64,000 nt of DNA from the NCBI RefSeq assembly GCF_900187425.1, contig NZ_FYDJ01000005.1, positions 124,001-188,000 on the forward strand, written 5' to 3'. The notes under the pieces were generated by a model. The model was not told where the DNA came from. It searched no databases and saw only the letters and a program-made list of their open reading frames with translations. The translations under genes were made by a program, and so were the position numbers. Below are positions 26,774 to 34,104 of the stretch, one piece after another (position 1 is the stretch's first letter; every line of letters begins with the position of its first letter). The stretch comes from Pseudomonas sp. Irchel s3h14. GTDB lineage: Bacteria; Pseudomonadota; Gammaproteobacteria; Pseudomonadales; Pseudomonadaceae.

Positions 26774-27709
26774 ATGAACGACTCGCTCAGCATTGCACTG
26801 CGCTTTGGGTTGTATGTGGATTTGATGCTGCTGTTTGGGCTGGCGCTGTTTGGGCTGTACAGCCTGAAAGAACAGGAGCGGGTGTCAGGGGTGGCGCTGC
26901 CGCTTCGGTCGATGTTGACGGGGGCTGCGTTGCTGGGCGTGCTGCTTTCTGTCGCCAGCATGGTGATGATGGCGAGCGCCATGAGCGGTGAAACGGACTT
27001 TGCCGAGCTGCGTCCGCATATCGAGATGATGGTGTTGGAGACGGATGTCGGGTTGGCCTGGGTCGTGCGCATCATCGCGCTGGTTATCGCCAGTCTGGCG
27101 GTGATGCTCAATCACCGTGCGCCCGGATTCAGCCTGCTGATCGCCTCTTTTGCCGGCGCTATCGCCCTGGCCAGCCTGGCCTGGAGCGGTCACGGGGCGA
27201 TGGATGAAGGCAGCCGTCGTTATTGGCATTTCATCACTGACATCTTGCATCTACTGGCTTCGGGGGCCTGGTTCGGTGCGCTGGTCGCACTTGCCTTGAT
27301 GGCAAAGATCAACGATCTGCAAACCGAGGAACGCATCAGATTGCTGGCTCGGGCAGTCAGCCGATTTGAATGGGTGGGTGCGGTGATCGTGGCCGTCATC
27401 ACGGTCACGGGCGTCGTGAATTACCTGTTCATCGTCGGCCCGACGCTCGACGATGTATTGCTCAGTACCTACGGGATATTGCTGTCCATCAAAATCGCGC
27501 TGTTTGCCGGGATGCTGGTGCTCGCCGCGTTGAACCGGTTTCACCTGGGGCCGTTTTTGGAGCGGTCGTTGCGTGAGGGTCTGTATCGGGTGGCGGCAAT
27601 TACGTTGCGGCGCAGCGTGGTGGTTGAATTGGCGGCGGCGGTGTTGATTGTGGGGCTGGTGGCCTGGTTGGGGACGTTGAGTCCGGAAATGGAGATGGCG
27701 GGACAATAG
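26774..27709 (+). CDS. copD: Inner-membrane copper transport protein CopD
   Basis: A 311-residue polytopic membrane protein with about eight hydrophobic segments, matching CopD/PcoD, which brings copper from CopC into the cytoplasm. Histidines in membrane-flanking positions (WSGHGAMDEGSRRYWHFITD, ILHLLASGAWFGALV) are the conserved ones. The ATG at 26774 is preferred over TTG at 26771. End of the copABCD operon. Confidence 0.93.
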   Translation: MNDSLSIALRFGLYVDLMLLFGLALFGLYSLKEQERVSGVALPLRSMLTGAALLGVLLSVASMVMMASAMSGETDFAELRPHIEMMVLETDVGLAWVVRIIALVIASLAVMLNHRAPGFSLLIASFAGAIALASLAWSGHGAMDEGSRRYWHFITDILHLLASGAWFGALVALALMAKINDLQTEERIRLLARAVSRFEWVGAVIVAVITVTGVVNYLFIVGPTLDDVLLSTYGILLSIKIALFAGMLVLAALNRFHLGPFLERSLREGLYRVAAITLRRSVVVELAAAVLIVGLVAWLGTLSPEMEMAGQ

Positions 27710-27830
27710 TTCTCGCGAGTAATGGTCAGGCTGCAGCAAATCAAGTTCTACAACATCCACGCCAATGTTGAGCGGGGCAGCAGAAAGTAAGTACTCTCAG
27801 CCCCCACTCCATCATGGAAGCCGGATAACA

Positions 27831-28616
27831 ATGAACAACCTAAAAAGCACAATGATGCTCGGTGGCCTGCTCGCACTATCGTTTACTGCTCAAGCCGAGC
27901 AATCGCACTTGGACAGCGTCATCCAACAGGGCCAACTGCGCGTGTGCACAACAGGCGACTACAAACCCTATACCGTCAAAGCCGAGGACGGCGAATACTC
28001 GGGCATCGACATCGCCATGGCCCGCTCGCTGGCCGACAGCCTGGGCGTCAAGGTCGAGTGGGTGCAGACCACCTGGAAAACCCTGATGCCCGATATGCTC
28101 GCAGGCAAATGCGACATCGGCGTCGGCGGCATCTCGGTCACGCTGGAACGCCAGAAAAAGGCCTTCTTCAGCACCACGCTGGACGTCGACGGCAAAATCC
28201 CGCTGGTGCGCTGCGAAGATCAGGCGCTGTACCAGACCGTCGAGCAAATCAACCAACCTTCGGTTCGCTTGGTCGAACCGGCCGGCGGCACCAACGAAGC
28301 CTTTGTTCACGCCTTTCTACCCAAGGCGCAATTGCGCCTTCATGACAACGTGACCATCTTCCAGGAGCTGCTGGACAAGAAGGCTGACGTGATGATTACT
28401 GACGCCTCGGAAGCGCTCTATCAGCAGAAACTCAAACCTGGTCTGTGCGCGGTGAACCCGAAGCAATTCATGCAGTACGGCGAGAAGGCTTACTTGCTAC
28501 CGCGTGATGACATGACTTGGAAGTTGTACGTCGATCAGTGGCTGCACCTGGCCAAAGTCACAGGCAACTACCAAAAAGTTCTGGGCCAATGGATAGCGAC
28601 ACCCGAGCCCAAATAA
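27831..28616 (+). CDS. PheC-like periplasmic cyclohexadienyl dehydratase / solute-binding family 3 protein
   Basis: A 261-residue secreted protein with a signal peptide (MNNLKSTMMLGGLLALSFTA, cleavage after QAE). It has the periplasmic binding protein type 2 fold. Several segments match the arogenate/prephenate dehydratase PheC of P. aeruginosa closely: RVCTTGDYKPYTV, PDMLAGKCDIGVGGISVTLE, EPAGGTNEAFV, DVMITDASEA and KAYLLPRDD. It may therefore convert prephenate or arogenate to aromatic precursors in the periplasm, or act as an amino-acid binding paralogue. ABC transporter genes are absent nearby, which favours an enzyme. Confidence 0.75.
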   Translation: MNNLKSTMMLGGLLALSFTAQAEQSHLDSVIQQGQLRVCTTGDYKPYTVKAEDGEYSGIDIAMARSLADSLGVKVEWVQTTWKTLMPDMLAGKCDIGVGGISVTLERQKKAFFSTTLDVDGKIPLVRCEDQALYQTVEQINQPSVRLVEPAGGTNEAFVHAFLPKAQLRLHDNVTIFQELLDKKADVMITDASEALYQQKLKPGLCAVNPKQFMQYGEKAYLLPRDDMTWKLYVDQWLHLAKVTGNYQKVLGQWIATPEPK

Positions 28617-28635
28617 CCGCCACCTACGCAATCCA

Positions 28636-28690
28636 TGTAGCAGCTGGCGAAGCCTGCGTCCGACTGCGCAGCAGTCGCCTCTTCGCCAAA
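28636..28690. repeat. REP-type element, second class
   Basis: GTAGCAGCTGGCGAAGCCTG begins a sequence of the second common pseudomonad REP class; the partner half GTCGCCTCTTCGCC closes an imperfect hairpin around 28665-28688. It lies between the PheC-like gene and a convergent lipoprotein gene. Confidence 0.6.
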
Positions 28691-28739
28691 ACACACGGCA
28701 CATCAGGCAAAACGCAAAACGGCGGAAACACTTCCGCCG

Positions 28740-28958
28740 TTAATCATCGTGCAACAACCCCGAACTGTACTCGCCGAAGCTGTTGCCGAGCGCACTGCCA
28801 TGGAAATTCATCTTATTGGCGTTGTTGGTAGGCCCCGGACCAAAACCGGCAGACGGCAGGGTGGCTTCCGAATATTCGCTATGGGTGCTTGCACCCGAAC
28901 AGGCGCTCAATAGCAATGCGCCGGCGATCAGAGCGACTTTGAAGAGGTTCGAGATCAT
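28740..28958 (-). CDS. Small lipoprotein, unknown function
   Basis: A 72-residue protein with a type II signal (MISNLFKVALIAGALLLSAC; lipobox LLSAC, Cys20). The mature part is short, polar and glycine/asparagine rich (GFGPGPTNNANKMNFHGSAL). No family name recognised. Confidence 0.7.
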   Translation of the reverse strand: MISNLFKVALIAGALLLSACSGASTHSEYSEATLPSAGFGPGPTNNANKMNFHGSALGNSFGEYSSGLLHDD

Positions 28959-29245
28959 TTTTCAGTCCCTGTGGGTTGGAAGCGCGGTGACCTTAGGGAG
29001 TCATCCTATGCCGCAAGCTCGCCAGGAATTATGAAACTTTGCTGGGCGACAGCGTTGGTTCAGGTACTGATTGCTTGAGGCAAAAAAAGGGCGTTCTCCA
29101 GACAAACTGTCAAAAGAGCAACGTCCTACACGACTCTGGGAATTGTCCGTACACTTGCGCATTGCCGTGCCTTTGTCACGAGGCCTATAGTCCGATCCGC
29201 GTCCAAATGACGTATCGGGTTTGGCGACTCGATGACAACGGTTAA

Positions 29246-29277
29246 AGAAACCTCCGAGCTCTTCTCGGAGGGTTTCT
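29246..29277. terminator. Strong hairpin upstream of the structured leader
   Basis: AGAAACCTCCGAG and CTCGGAGGGTTTCT pair with a short loop; the G-C-rich stem followed by TTTCT could terminate plus-strand transcription. No plus-strand gene with clear coding potential precedes it in 28959-29245, so it may end a small RNA. Confidence 0.5.
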
Positions 29278-29302
29278 GAACGCACTTGGCTATCTGTTTT
29301 TT

Positions 29303-29436
29303 GGTGGCTGTGCGTGGGAGACCTTCGGGTCTGCCGGTTTTACCATTGTCCGGTTCGCCAACCCGCGTACAGCTACCACCCTTTTGTTTGGCGACAATTG
29401 AGTGGTAGGTCTTCCACCTACAATTGGTAACCACTC
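29303..29436 (+). ncRNA. Structured RNA leader abutting a DUF3077-like gene
   Basis: A long outer stem (GGTGG 29303 with CCACC 29380; CTGTGCGTGGG with CCCGCGTACAG at 29362-29372) encloses two hairpins: AGACC-TTCG-GGTCT (29319-29332, UUCG tetraloop) and CCGG/CCGG (29334-29353). A second domain pairs GAGTGGT (29400) with ACCACTC (29430-29436) around GTAGGT-CTTCC-ACCTAC. The second stem ends directly at the ATG at 29437, so it could hide the translation start. I recall similar sequence before related small genes in other pseudomonads but know no name for it. Confidence 0.55.
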
Positions 29437-29706
29437 ATGAAAGAATATATGGCTTTAACCAGCAACGCCGACGACCTTCCCTCGCTGTATGTAAACACCA
29501 CCCAACCGCTGCATTCACTGCTTAGCACCGCACGCTACCGAATTGGGGCGGTAACACAGATCCTGGAAAACCTCGCGATGCGCGGCGACATCACCACGGA
29601 CTCGGTGATCCTCAGCGACTTCGCAATGCTTTGCTGCATACCCTTGCGCGATGGCTGCGATGTGCTGGATGTCATTGCCAGACGTATGGATGCTGAACCG
29701 TCCTGA
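29437..29706 (+). CDS. Small DUF3077-like protein
   Basis: An 89-residue (or 85 from the ATG at 29449) soluble helical protein: LYVNTTQPLHSLLSTARYRI, then GAVTQILENLAMRGD and MLCCIPLRDGCDVLDVIARR. This pattern (short N-terminal strand, two helices, C-terminal helix) is seen in small pseudomonad families such as DUF3077/DUF6124, whose function is unknown. Its ATG sits at the foot of a stable RNA hairpin, suggesting translational control. Confidence 0.6.
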   Translation: MKEYMALTSNADDLPSLYVNTTQPLHSLLSTARYRIGAVTQILENLAMRGDITTDSVILSDFAMLCCIPLRDGCDVLDVIARRMDAEPS

Positions 29707-29857
29707 TGTCACAAAGGGGCGCCCTCCTCGGCCGCCCCTTCGGTCTCATGGAAGCTGGCAGCAAAAAGAAGCTCCGCGTACCGCCTTTTGCGGTTTGCCC
29801 GGATACCATCAATCACATAAGCTGGTCAGTATGAATACACATCCTTCGGAGGCTCCG

Positions 29858-30004
29858 ATGGCCACCACTAAAAAAACCGATAAGCCACGCAGAAAGGTTA
29901 TCCATAAAGAACTGACGTTTCTGGATGTTCGGGAAGCAGCGCGTGATGGGCAAAAAGTGTTCGATACGTTTGTGATCACTGGCAAGCTTCCTATTACAAA
30001 GTAG
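29858..30004 (+). CDS. 48-residue protein, candidate antitoxin for the YafO-like toxin
   Basis: MATTKKTDKPRRKVIHKELT then FLDVREAARDGQKVFDTFVI TGKLPITK. GGAGG lies six bases before the ATG at 29858. The strongly basic N-terminus suggests nucleic-acid binding; the C-terminal part could wrap a partner protein. The stop is six bases before the YafO-like toxin gene, the standard antitoxin-toxin order and spacing. It does not resemble YafN or another antitoxin family I know. Assignment rests on context. Confidence 0.5.
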   Translation: MATTKKTDKPRRKVIHKELTFLDVREAARDGQKVFDTFVITGKLPITK

Positions 30005-30010
30005 GCCTGG

Positions 30011-30430
30011 ATGCCGGCAGTCAAAATTGCTGCAGTCTTTCAAAAAGTAAAACACTGGAAAACAATTGCCGCACAGTTCTACAACTATAAATTGTTCGGC
30101 GATCTGCCTGCCATTTTCGGTAGAGACGAGAAGCTCGACCTGAGCGACATGCATCATATTCATCTCGCAAGTACAGAAGAGACACAGAACCGCTGGGCAA
30201 AAATCAGTCGTCAGTATTATCGAACCGCACTGGTCGATGATCCTGACAATGACTTCTGGCTCATCTATGCCTACGACGACTTCAGAGATGAATACCTGTT
30301 GCTCGCGGTTACGGGGCCGGATGCTCACAATCGCAAGGAATGGGGTTCGTTCCTTCGGACGATGCGTAGCGATATCGTAGGACCCTGGATTGTTGGAAAG
30401 CTCGACTCCCCTGATTTGGACGACCCTTGA
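30011..30430 (+). CDS. YafO-family ribosome-dependent mRNA interferase toxin
   Basis: A 139-residue protein. The segment LFGDLPAIFGRDEKLD followed by HHIHLAS lines up with E. coli YafO (KRDGVLPDIFGRD, then VAHIHLAN), and the later WLIYAYDDFRDEYLLLAVTG matches its HLVYCQGAFDEQAWLLIAI strand. YafO binds ribosomes and cleaves mRNA downstream of the start codon. The gene has no strong ribosome site of its own, so translation is probably coupled to the 48-codon gene just upstream. Confidence 0.75.
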   Translation: MPAVKIAAVFQKVKHWKTIAAQFYNYKLFGDLPAIFGRDEKLDLSDMHHIHLASTEETQNRWAKISRQYYRTALVDDPDNDFWLIYAYDDFRDEYLLLAVTGPDAHNRKEWGSFLRTMRSDIVGPWIVGKLDSPDLDDP

Positions 30431-30496
30431 ACTGCGCAGAAAAAACTGGTGATTGGCCGGCTTATTGCTCCTCGCCGCAGCCAAGCAAACTCGGAA

Positions 30497-31228
30497 AAAT
30501 AAATCAGTCCCCTTTTCTGCTATTGAGTCGTTCCACATGGTTGTCGCTCGCTACATCTTGCTGTTCCTAGGGTCGTCCGCCGGGTTGAGGTAGGTGATCC
30601 CCCAAGGCCCCGTGCCGTGGAGTTGGAGCACAGTTTCCTGTTCTCGACTGGCGCCGTACATCGACATGCCGACGGGAATGATCAGGGTGTCCCCCGGGTG
30701 ATAGGCTTTGGCCCGTGCCGAATCGAATTTGTCTCCGGTGGCGAAGTAGAAGGTGCCCGAGATAACGGTTACGCGCTCGGTCACGGGATGGGTATGCACG
30801 CCGATTTTCGTATTTGCCGGCAGCTTCAAGCGCAGGGTGAAGGGCTCGGCGGCTTTCAGGTCACCTTCAATCACTGCAATCATCGCGCCGGGCCCCACCG
30901 ACGGCGCAGCTGTCCACTTGAGTTCGGATGGGGTGGCGGTAATCAAACCCGCTCCCTCGGCCTGGGCGGCAGATGCCAGGAAGGCTGCGCTAAGCAAGGC
31001 CAACGAAACAGCGACAGCTTTGTGGGAGCGCATCATGGTTTCCTCGTGTTTGGGGACTGTGGGTGTATCACTGCAGAGGCAAACATAGCTTCAACACACG
31101 GTATTAATGATGACGGTAGCCGAATGTTGTAGCGCCGATATAACCAATGTGAACAGCCCTATAACGCAATGGTCTGGACTTGATACTTTTCGGAAAAATG
31201 GCGGGGAAAAATGGGGGCAGACTTATTT
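30497..31228. repeat. Inverted GGGG(A/G)C-GA-TTATTT elements flanking the cupin gene
   Basis: AAATAAATCAGTCCCCTTTT at 30497-30516 is mirrored by AAAATGGGGGCAGACTTATTT at about 31208-31228. Both resemble the GGGGACAGATTTATTT motif common around RAYT/Y1-transposase elements in pseudomonads. Only the cupin gene lies between; no transposase remains. Confidence 0.4.
30551..31036 (-). CDS. Exported cupin-domain protein
   Basis: A 161-residue protein with a signal peptide (AVAVSLALLSAAFLASAAQA). The single cupin barrel has motif 1 as KIGVHTHPVTERVTVISGTF (His, His, Glu metal ligands) and motif 2 as YHPGDTLIIPVGMSMYG, where the usual second-motif His is replaced by Met or absent, so metal use is uncertain. 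Function unknown. It is the last ordinary gene before the dusA integration scar. Confidence 0.85.
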   Translation of the reverse strand: MMRSHKAVAVSLALLSAAFLASAAQAEGAGLITATPSELKWTAAPSVGPGAMIAVIEGDLKAAEPFTLRLKLPANTKIGVHTHPVTERVTVISGTFYFATGDKFDSARAKAYHPGDTLIIPVGMSMYGASREQETVLQLHGTGPWGITYLNPADDPRNSKM

Positions 31229-31367
31229 ACTCGTAGCGATCCAGTCGATTTCCTCTCATGCCGTTGCTCAGATGTACTGAACAATCGCAGAAAAGCCCGC
31301 CTAAACCCCACAACCCCAATCCTGATAAACTCCCCTCCTCCCAGCCCCACCCATCTCAGAACCGCCA

Positions 31368-31439
31368 ATGCCCCCAATCACCGCCACACCCGCCCCGCTC
31401 TCCCGCCGCTTCTCCGTCGCCCCGATGATGGATTGGACC
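31368..31439 (+). pseudogene. dusA: 5' fragment of dusA (integration scar)
   Basis: ATG at 31368 opens MPPITATPAPLSRRFSVAPM then MDWT, which is the conserved N-terminus of tRNA-dihydrouridine(20/20a) synthase DusA. The next codons are TAT TAA and all similarity stops, so only 24 codons remain. The 5' end of dusA is a known attachment site for prophages and islands in pseudomonads. This should be one end (attL) of the inserted element; the remaining dusA is not in the window. Confidence 0.85.
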
Positions 31440-31706
31440 TATTAATCATTCAGCCCTTCCAAATAATGGCCTTCAAGCCAGCCTCCAGCCCCCTGTACCA
31501 ATTTCGTACCAGCAATATTTACCCATCATTAAATTCTGGCTCATCTCTAACCCCCTGTAGCAAATTTTAAGCAATCATTTTCGGCTCCAATCCCGACACT
31601 GTCGCTACTGTCAAATGGCGTTGTGGGTTGGCCTCAACCTCCATCAATCCACCCGCCCCATGAAATTATTAAGCTGCTACGCTTTGCTTTTCACGGAGGA
31701 ATCGCG
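31440..31706. other. Element side of the dusA junction, possible integrase arm sites
   Basis: No gene. Two related stretches, CCCCCTGTACCAATTT at about 31490 and CCCCCTGTAGCAAATTTT at about 31553, plus CGTACCAGCAAT between them, look like arm-type integrase sites spaced along attL. Base composition drops to AT-rich here. The 330 bases left of the junction (31037-31367) hold the native dusA promoter region and one of the RAYT-like elements. Confidence 0.35.
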
Positions 31707-31916
31707 ATGCCGAACTCAGACCTGCTCCCTTCCCTGCTGTACAAAATCAATGAAAACCAGCTCGCCCTGGAAGCCGCAATTTTGGAGCTTTCAAACTGGA
31801 TTGAGCAGCGTGACGCGGTTGAGGTTGCTGATAATGTTCGCGGCGCCTTGGCGGCTATCGACCGCAATGAAGAATTCATCAAGCTAACGCTCGCTGTGCT
31901 GATGACACCGGATTGA
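31707..31916 (+). CDS. Small conserved pseudomonad protein
   Basis: A 69-residue helical protein: LLPSLLYKINENQLALEAAI then LELSNWIEQRDAVEVADNVR and LAAIDRNEEFIKLTLAVLM. GGAGG stands nine bases before the ATG. I recall similar short proteins in many pseudomonads, often near prophage or island DNA. Function unknown; the region 31917-32186 after it holds nothing I can name. Confidence 0.6.
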   Translation: MPNSDLLPSLLYKINENQLALEAAILELSNWIEQRDAVEVADNVRGALAAIDRNEEFIKLTLAVLMTPD

Positions 31917-32186
31917 TTTCACAGCCAAAAGCGGACGACAAGTAGACTTCAGCGGAGTTTTGATAGGGCTAGTAAGGTGCTGGCAGAATGTAGACGATGC
32001 GGCCAAGGTTACGTCCGGGCAACCCGTTCACGCACCATCGATTAATTCTTCCTTTTTTTTGTGCGGGAGGAATAAAGGCATTTGTCATTAATACTATTGC
32101 GCAGCACGGGCAATTTGTTAAAAATGATAAATAATACCGAATCAAGTACAAAATAATTTTAAAACTAAAAAATGGCAGGCCCACAT

Positions 32187-33020
32187 ATGACGACGCTTTA
32201 TCACTACACCGACGTTAACGGTTTTTTTAATATTATCAAACACAAAAAATTATGGCTTTCCGGCCCTCACAACCTTAATGATTATCAAGAAGTCCACTGG
32301 GCTTATCACAAAATCCAATCAACACTCAACAAGCTGGTGAACGAGTACGACCGTGAGCACATACAATTTATATGGGACCAGGCCAATCTCCAGAAATTAG
32401 TTCCATTTACTTGCTCTCTTTCCAGTGACGGCGACTTGTTAAGTCAATGGAGAGCCTATGCGAAAGACGGATCCGGCGTGGCAATCGGGTTAAATAGTGA
32501 ACTGTTACCGGTCACGGGAGCGTTCCCTCATCTCTCAGCTGCTTTAAACAACAGCATCACCACTATGCAAGTACTATATGATAACGATGTGCAGGATGGC
32601 GCAATAGACCAAATTATCAGATCGACCCTTGACTCTATGAAGGGAAAGGAAATCGAGGAATCAGGCGGCATAGTAATTGAAGCAGCCTATAAACTTAGTG
32701 GTTTATCCACCATATTTAAAAACCAAGCATTCAAAGAAGAGTGCGAATGGCGAATCATTCACACACCCCAAATTTGGGGGAACACGGCAACCAACAAAAC
32801 TACAACTACCGCTATCTCTGAGCTATGTCACCGAGCGTCTAATGAAAAGCTTATTTCCTATTTTGAATATGATTTATCCGATTTGATTTCTCAAAACATC
32901 ATTACCGATCTAATTCTTGGACCTAAATGTGCTATAGAAAAATATGACCTTGAGCTGTTCTTAACCACAAGTGGATTGGAACGACTTAAATTTACTCGAT
33001 CTTCCGCAAGTTACAGATAG
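32187..33020 (+). CDS. DUF2971 domain protein
   Basis: A 277-residue protein beginning MTTLYHYTDVNGFFNIIKHK, then KLWLSGPHNLNDYQEV, and LSQWRAYAKDGSGVAIGLNS. These are the hallmark N-terminal (LYHYT) and central (SxWRxYA-x-G-x-GxAIG) motifs of DUF2971. The ATG at 32187 is chosen because AGG lies about seven bases upstream and it starts the family directly. Codon use is AT-rich compared with the chromosome. The family is often carried by islands and phages; biochemical function is not established. Confidence 0.8.
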   Translation: MTTLYHYTDVNGFFNIIKHKKLWLSGPHNLNDYQEVHWAYHKIQSTLNKLVNEYDREHIQFIWDQANLQKLVPFTCSLSSDGDLLSQWRAYAKDGSGVAIGLNSELLPVTGAFPHLSAALNNSITTMQVLYDNDVQDGAIDQIIRSTLDSMKGKEIEESGGIVIEAAYKLSGLSTIFKNQAFKEECEWRIIHTPQIWGNTATNKTTTTAISELCHRASNEKLISYFEYDLSDLISQNIITDLILGPKCAIEKYDLELFLTTSGLERLKFTRSSASYR

Positions 33021-33151
33021 CCCTCGAACCACCCTCCAATAATAAGTTAGGCAAATCCATACAGGCCTTAAATGGCCTGCATGAAAAATCTAACAGTTAG
33101 CGTATAGTTTCGATTCAGTATTCCTTCACCCATAAACCCTCTCGTTATTAA

Positions 33152-33196
33152 CTTCCCAAGCTGATAACGAGGGTTCGATTCCCTTCACCCGCTCCA
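33152..33196 (+). other. 3' half of a tRNA-Gly(CCC) gene (att-type remnant)
   Basis: CTTCCCAAGCTGATAACGAG followed by GGTTCGATTCCCTTCACCCG CTCCA is the anticodon loop (CCC), variable region, T arm, acceptor 3' strand and CCA of tRNA-Gly(CCC). The 5' half (GCGGGTG...) is not upstream. A 3' tRNA half is what integrative elements leave or carry at an attachment site, so this marks a second, nested or earlier integration. Confidence 0.75.
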
Positions 33197-33233
33197 CTGT
33201 TTTCAAGGCCTCCAGCCTACTCCGCGTCAAGTA

Positions 33234-33295
33234 GGTGTCTGTTAAGGTGTCTGTTTCTGATTCTCTAAGGTTCAGAACAGATAGAAACAGACACC
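33234..33295. repeat. Direct and inverted repeat next to the tRNA-Gly fragment
   Basis: GGTGTCTGTT occurs twice in tandem (about 33234 and 33246), and GGTGTCTGTTTCT at 33246-33258 is perfectly inverted at 33283-33295 (AGAAACAGACACC). Together with 33296-33493 this gene-free stretch of about 470 bases contains no open frame I support. It may be an integrase or excisionase binding region. Confidence 0.5.
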
Positions 33296-33493
33296 AGCAT
33301 CTTTAAGATGCACAGCCTTTCCGAACCATCCCCGCACCGGGCCACGCAATCCCTGCTAATAACTGATCAAGCCAGTTGGTTTTGATTCATCATCCGTGTG
33401 CACGCCAATTACGCTGGAATCGCTCGCCGCCCCAACTGGATATCTTGCCCCGATCAGATATAGTCGTAGCCTCATGCCATCAGGAAGCTAGAC

Positions 33494-33838
33494 ATGGAAA
33501 TTGTGACCATCGCGCACGTCGTTCTTCATCGCTTAGGTTCCGCTCAGGGCGGCGGATTTGGCCGCCATAAATCGATAGCGATCACGAAAGAGGTGGTCGA
33601 CGATGCCCCCGAAACCTTAAGGGAGCTAATCGTTTCTATTGCCGAGAAAAACGGAGAAAGCCGAGAGGCCTTGAGCGGTCTAATTTTAGAGCGAGGCCGG
33701 GGGCCGACCCAAAATCATGTTGTGTTCAACATCCAAGGACCCAGCACCAGCTACACCCAACCCTATTCTGAGTGCACGACTTTTACCGCCCTCAAAGCTG
33801 GCACTCGATACTTCAAGCTCGAAGAGATCGATACGTAA
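33494..33838 (+). CDS. Hypothetical protein
   Basis: A 114-residue protein: MEIVTIAHVVLHRLGSAQGG, then TLRELIVSIAEKNGESREAL and TFTALKAGTRYFKLEEIDT. No signal peptide, membrane segment or motif I can name. The even strand-helix-strand pattern and clean frame suggest a real gene, but its ribosome site is weak. Confidence 0.45.
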   Translation: MEIVTIAHVVLHRLGSAQGGGFGRHKSIAITKEVVDDAPETLRELIVSIAEKNGESREALSGLILERGRGPTQNHVVFNIQGPSTSYTQPYSECTTFTALKAGTRYFKLEEIDT

Positions 33839-34104
33839 CACGCCAATTGTGCTGGAGTATTTCGGACGCTGAGCCCCCCCCGTGTGTTTACGTGGCTCAC
33901 CTTGTATTTCGAGCGCATGCATAAATGCATGATTAGCATTGAATGGCATCGTTTGGCGCACGGATTGCCCCATTTTTGCCCCATCCCAACAATTGCTACC
34001 AAAGGTACGTAAATTTGGGGAACCAGTGCGTTCCCCTTGCCAGGATCGGACGCTTAATCCAGTTATGGGACACTGGAAAGATTTAGCTCTCTTCGAAACG
34101 ATGC

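Noticed and set aside
29039..29245. Small plus-strand frame rich in cysteine before the RNA leader
   Set aside because: Composition is not protein-like, no ribosome site, and the minus-strand frame 29126-29434 over the same DNA merely traces the structured RNA.
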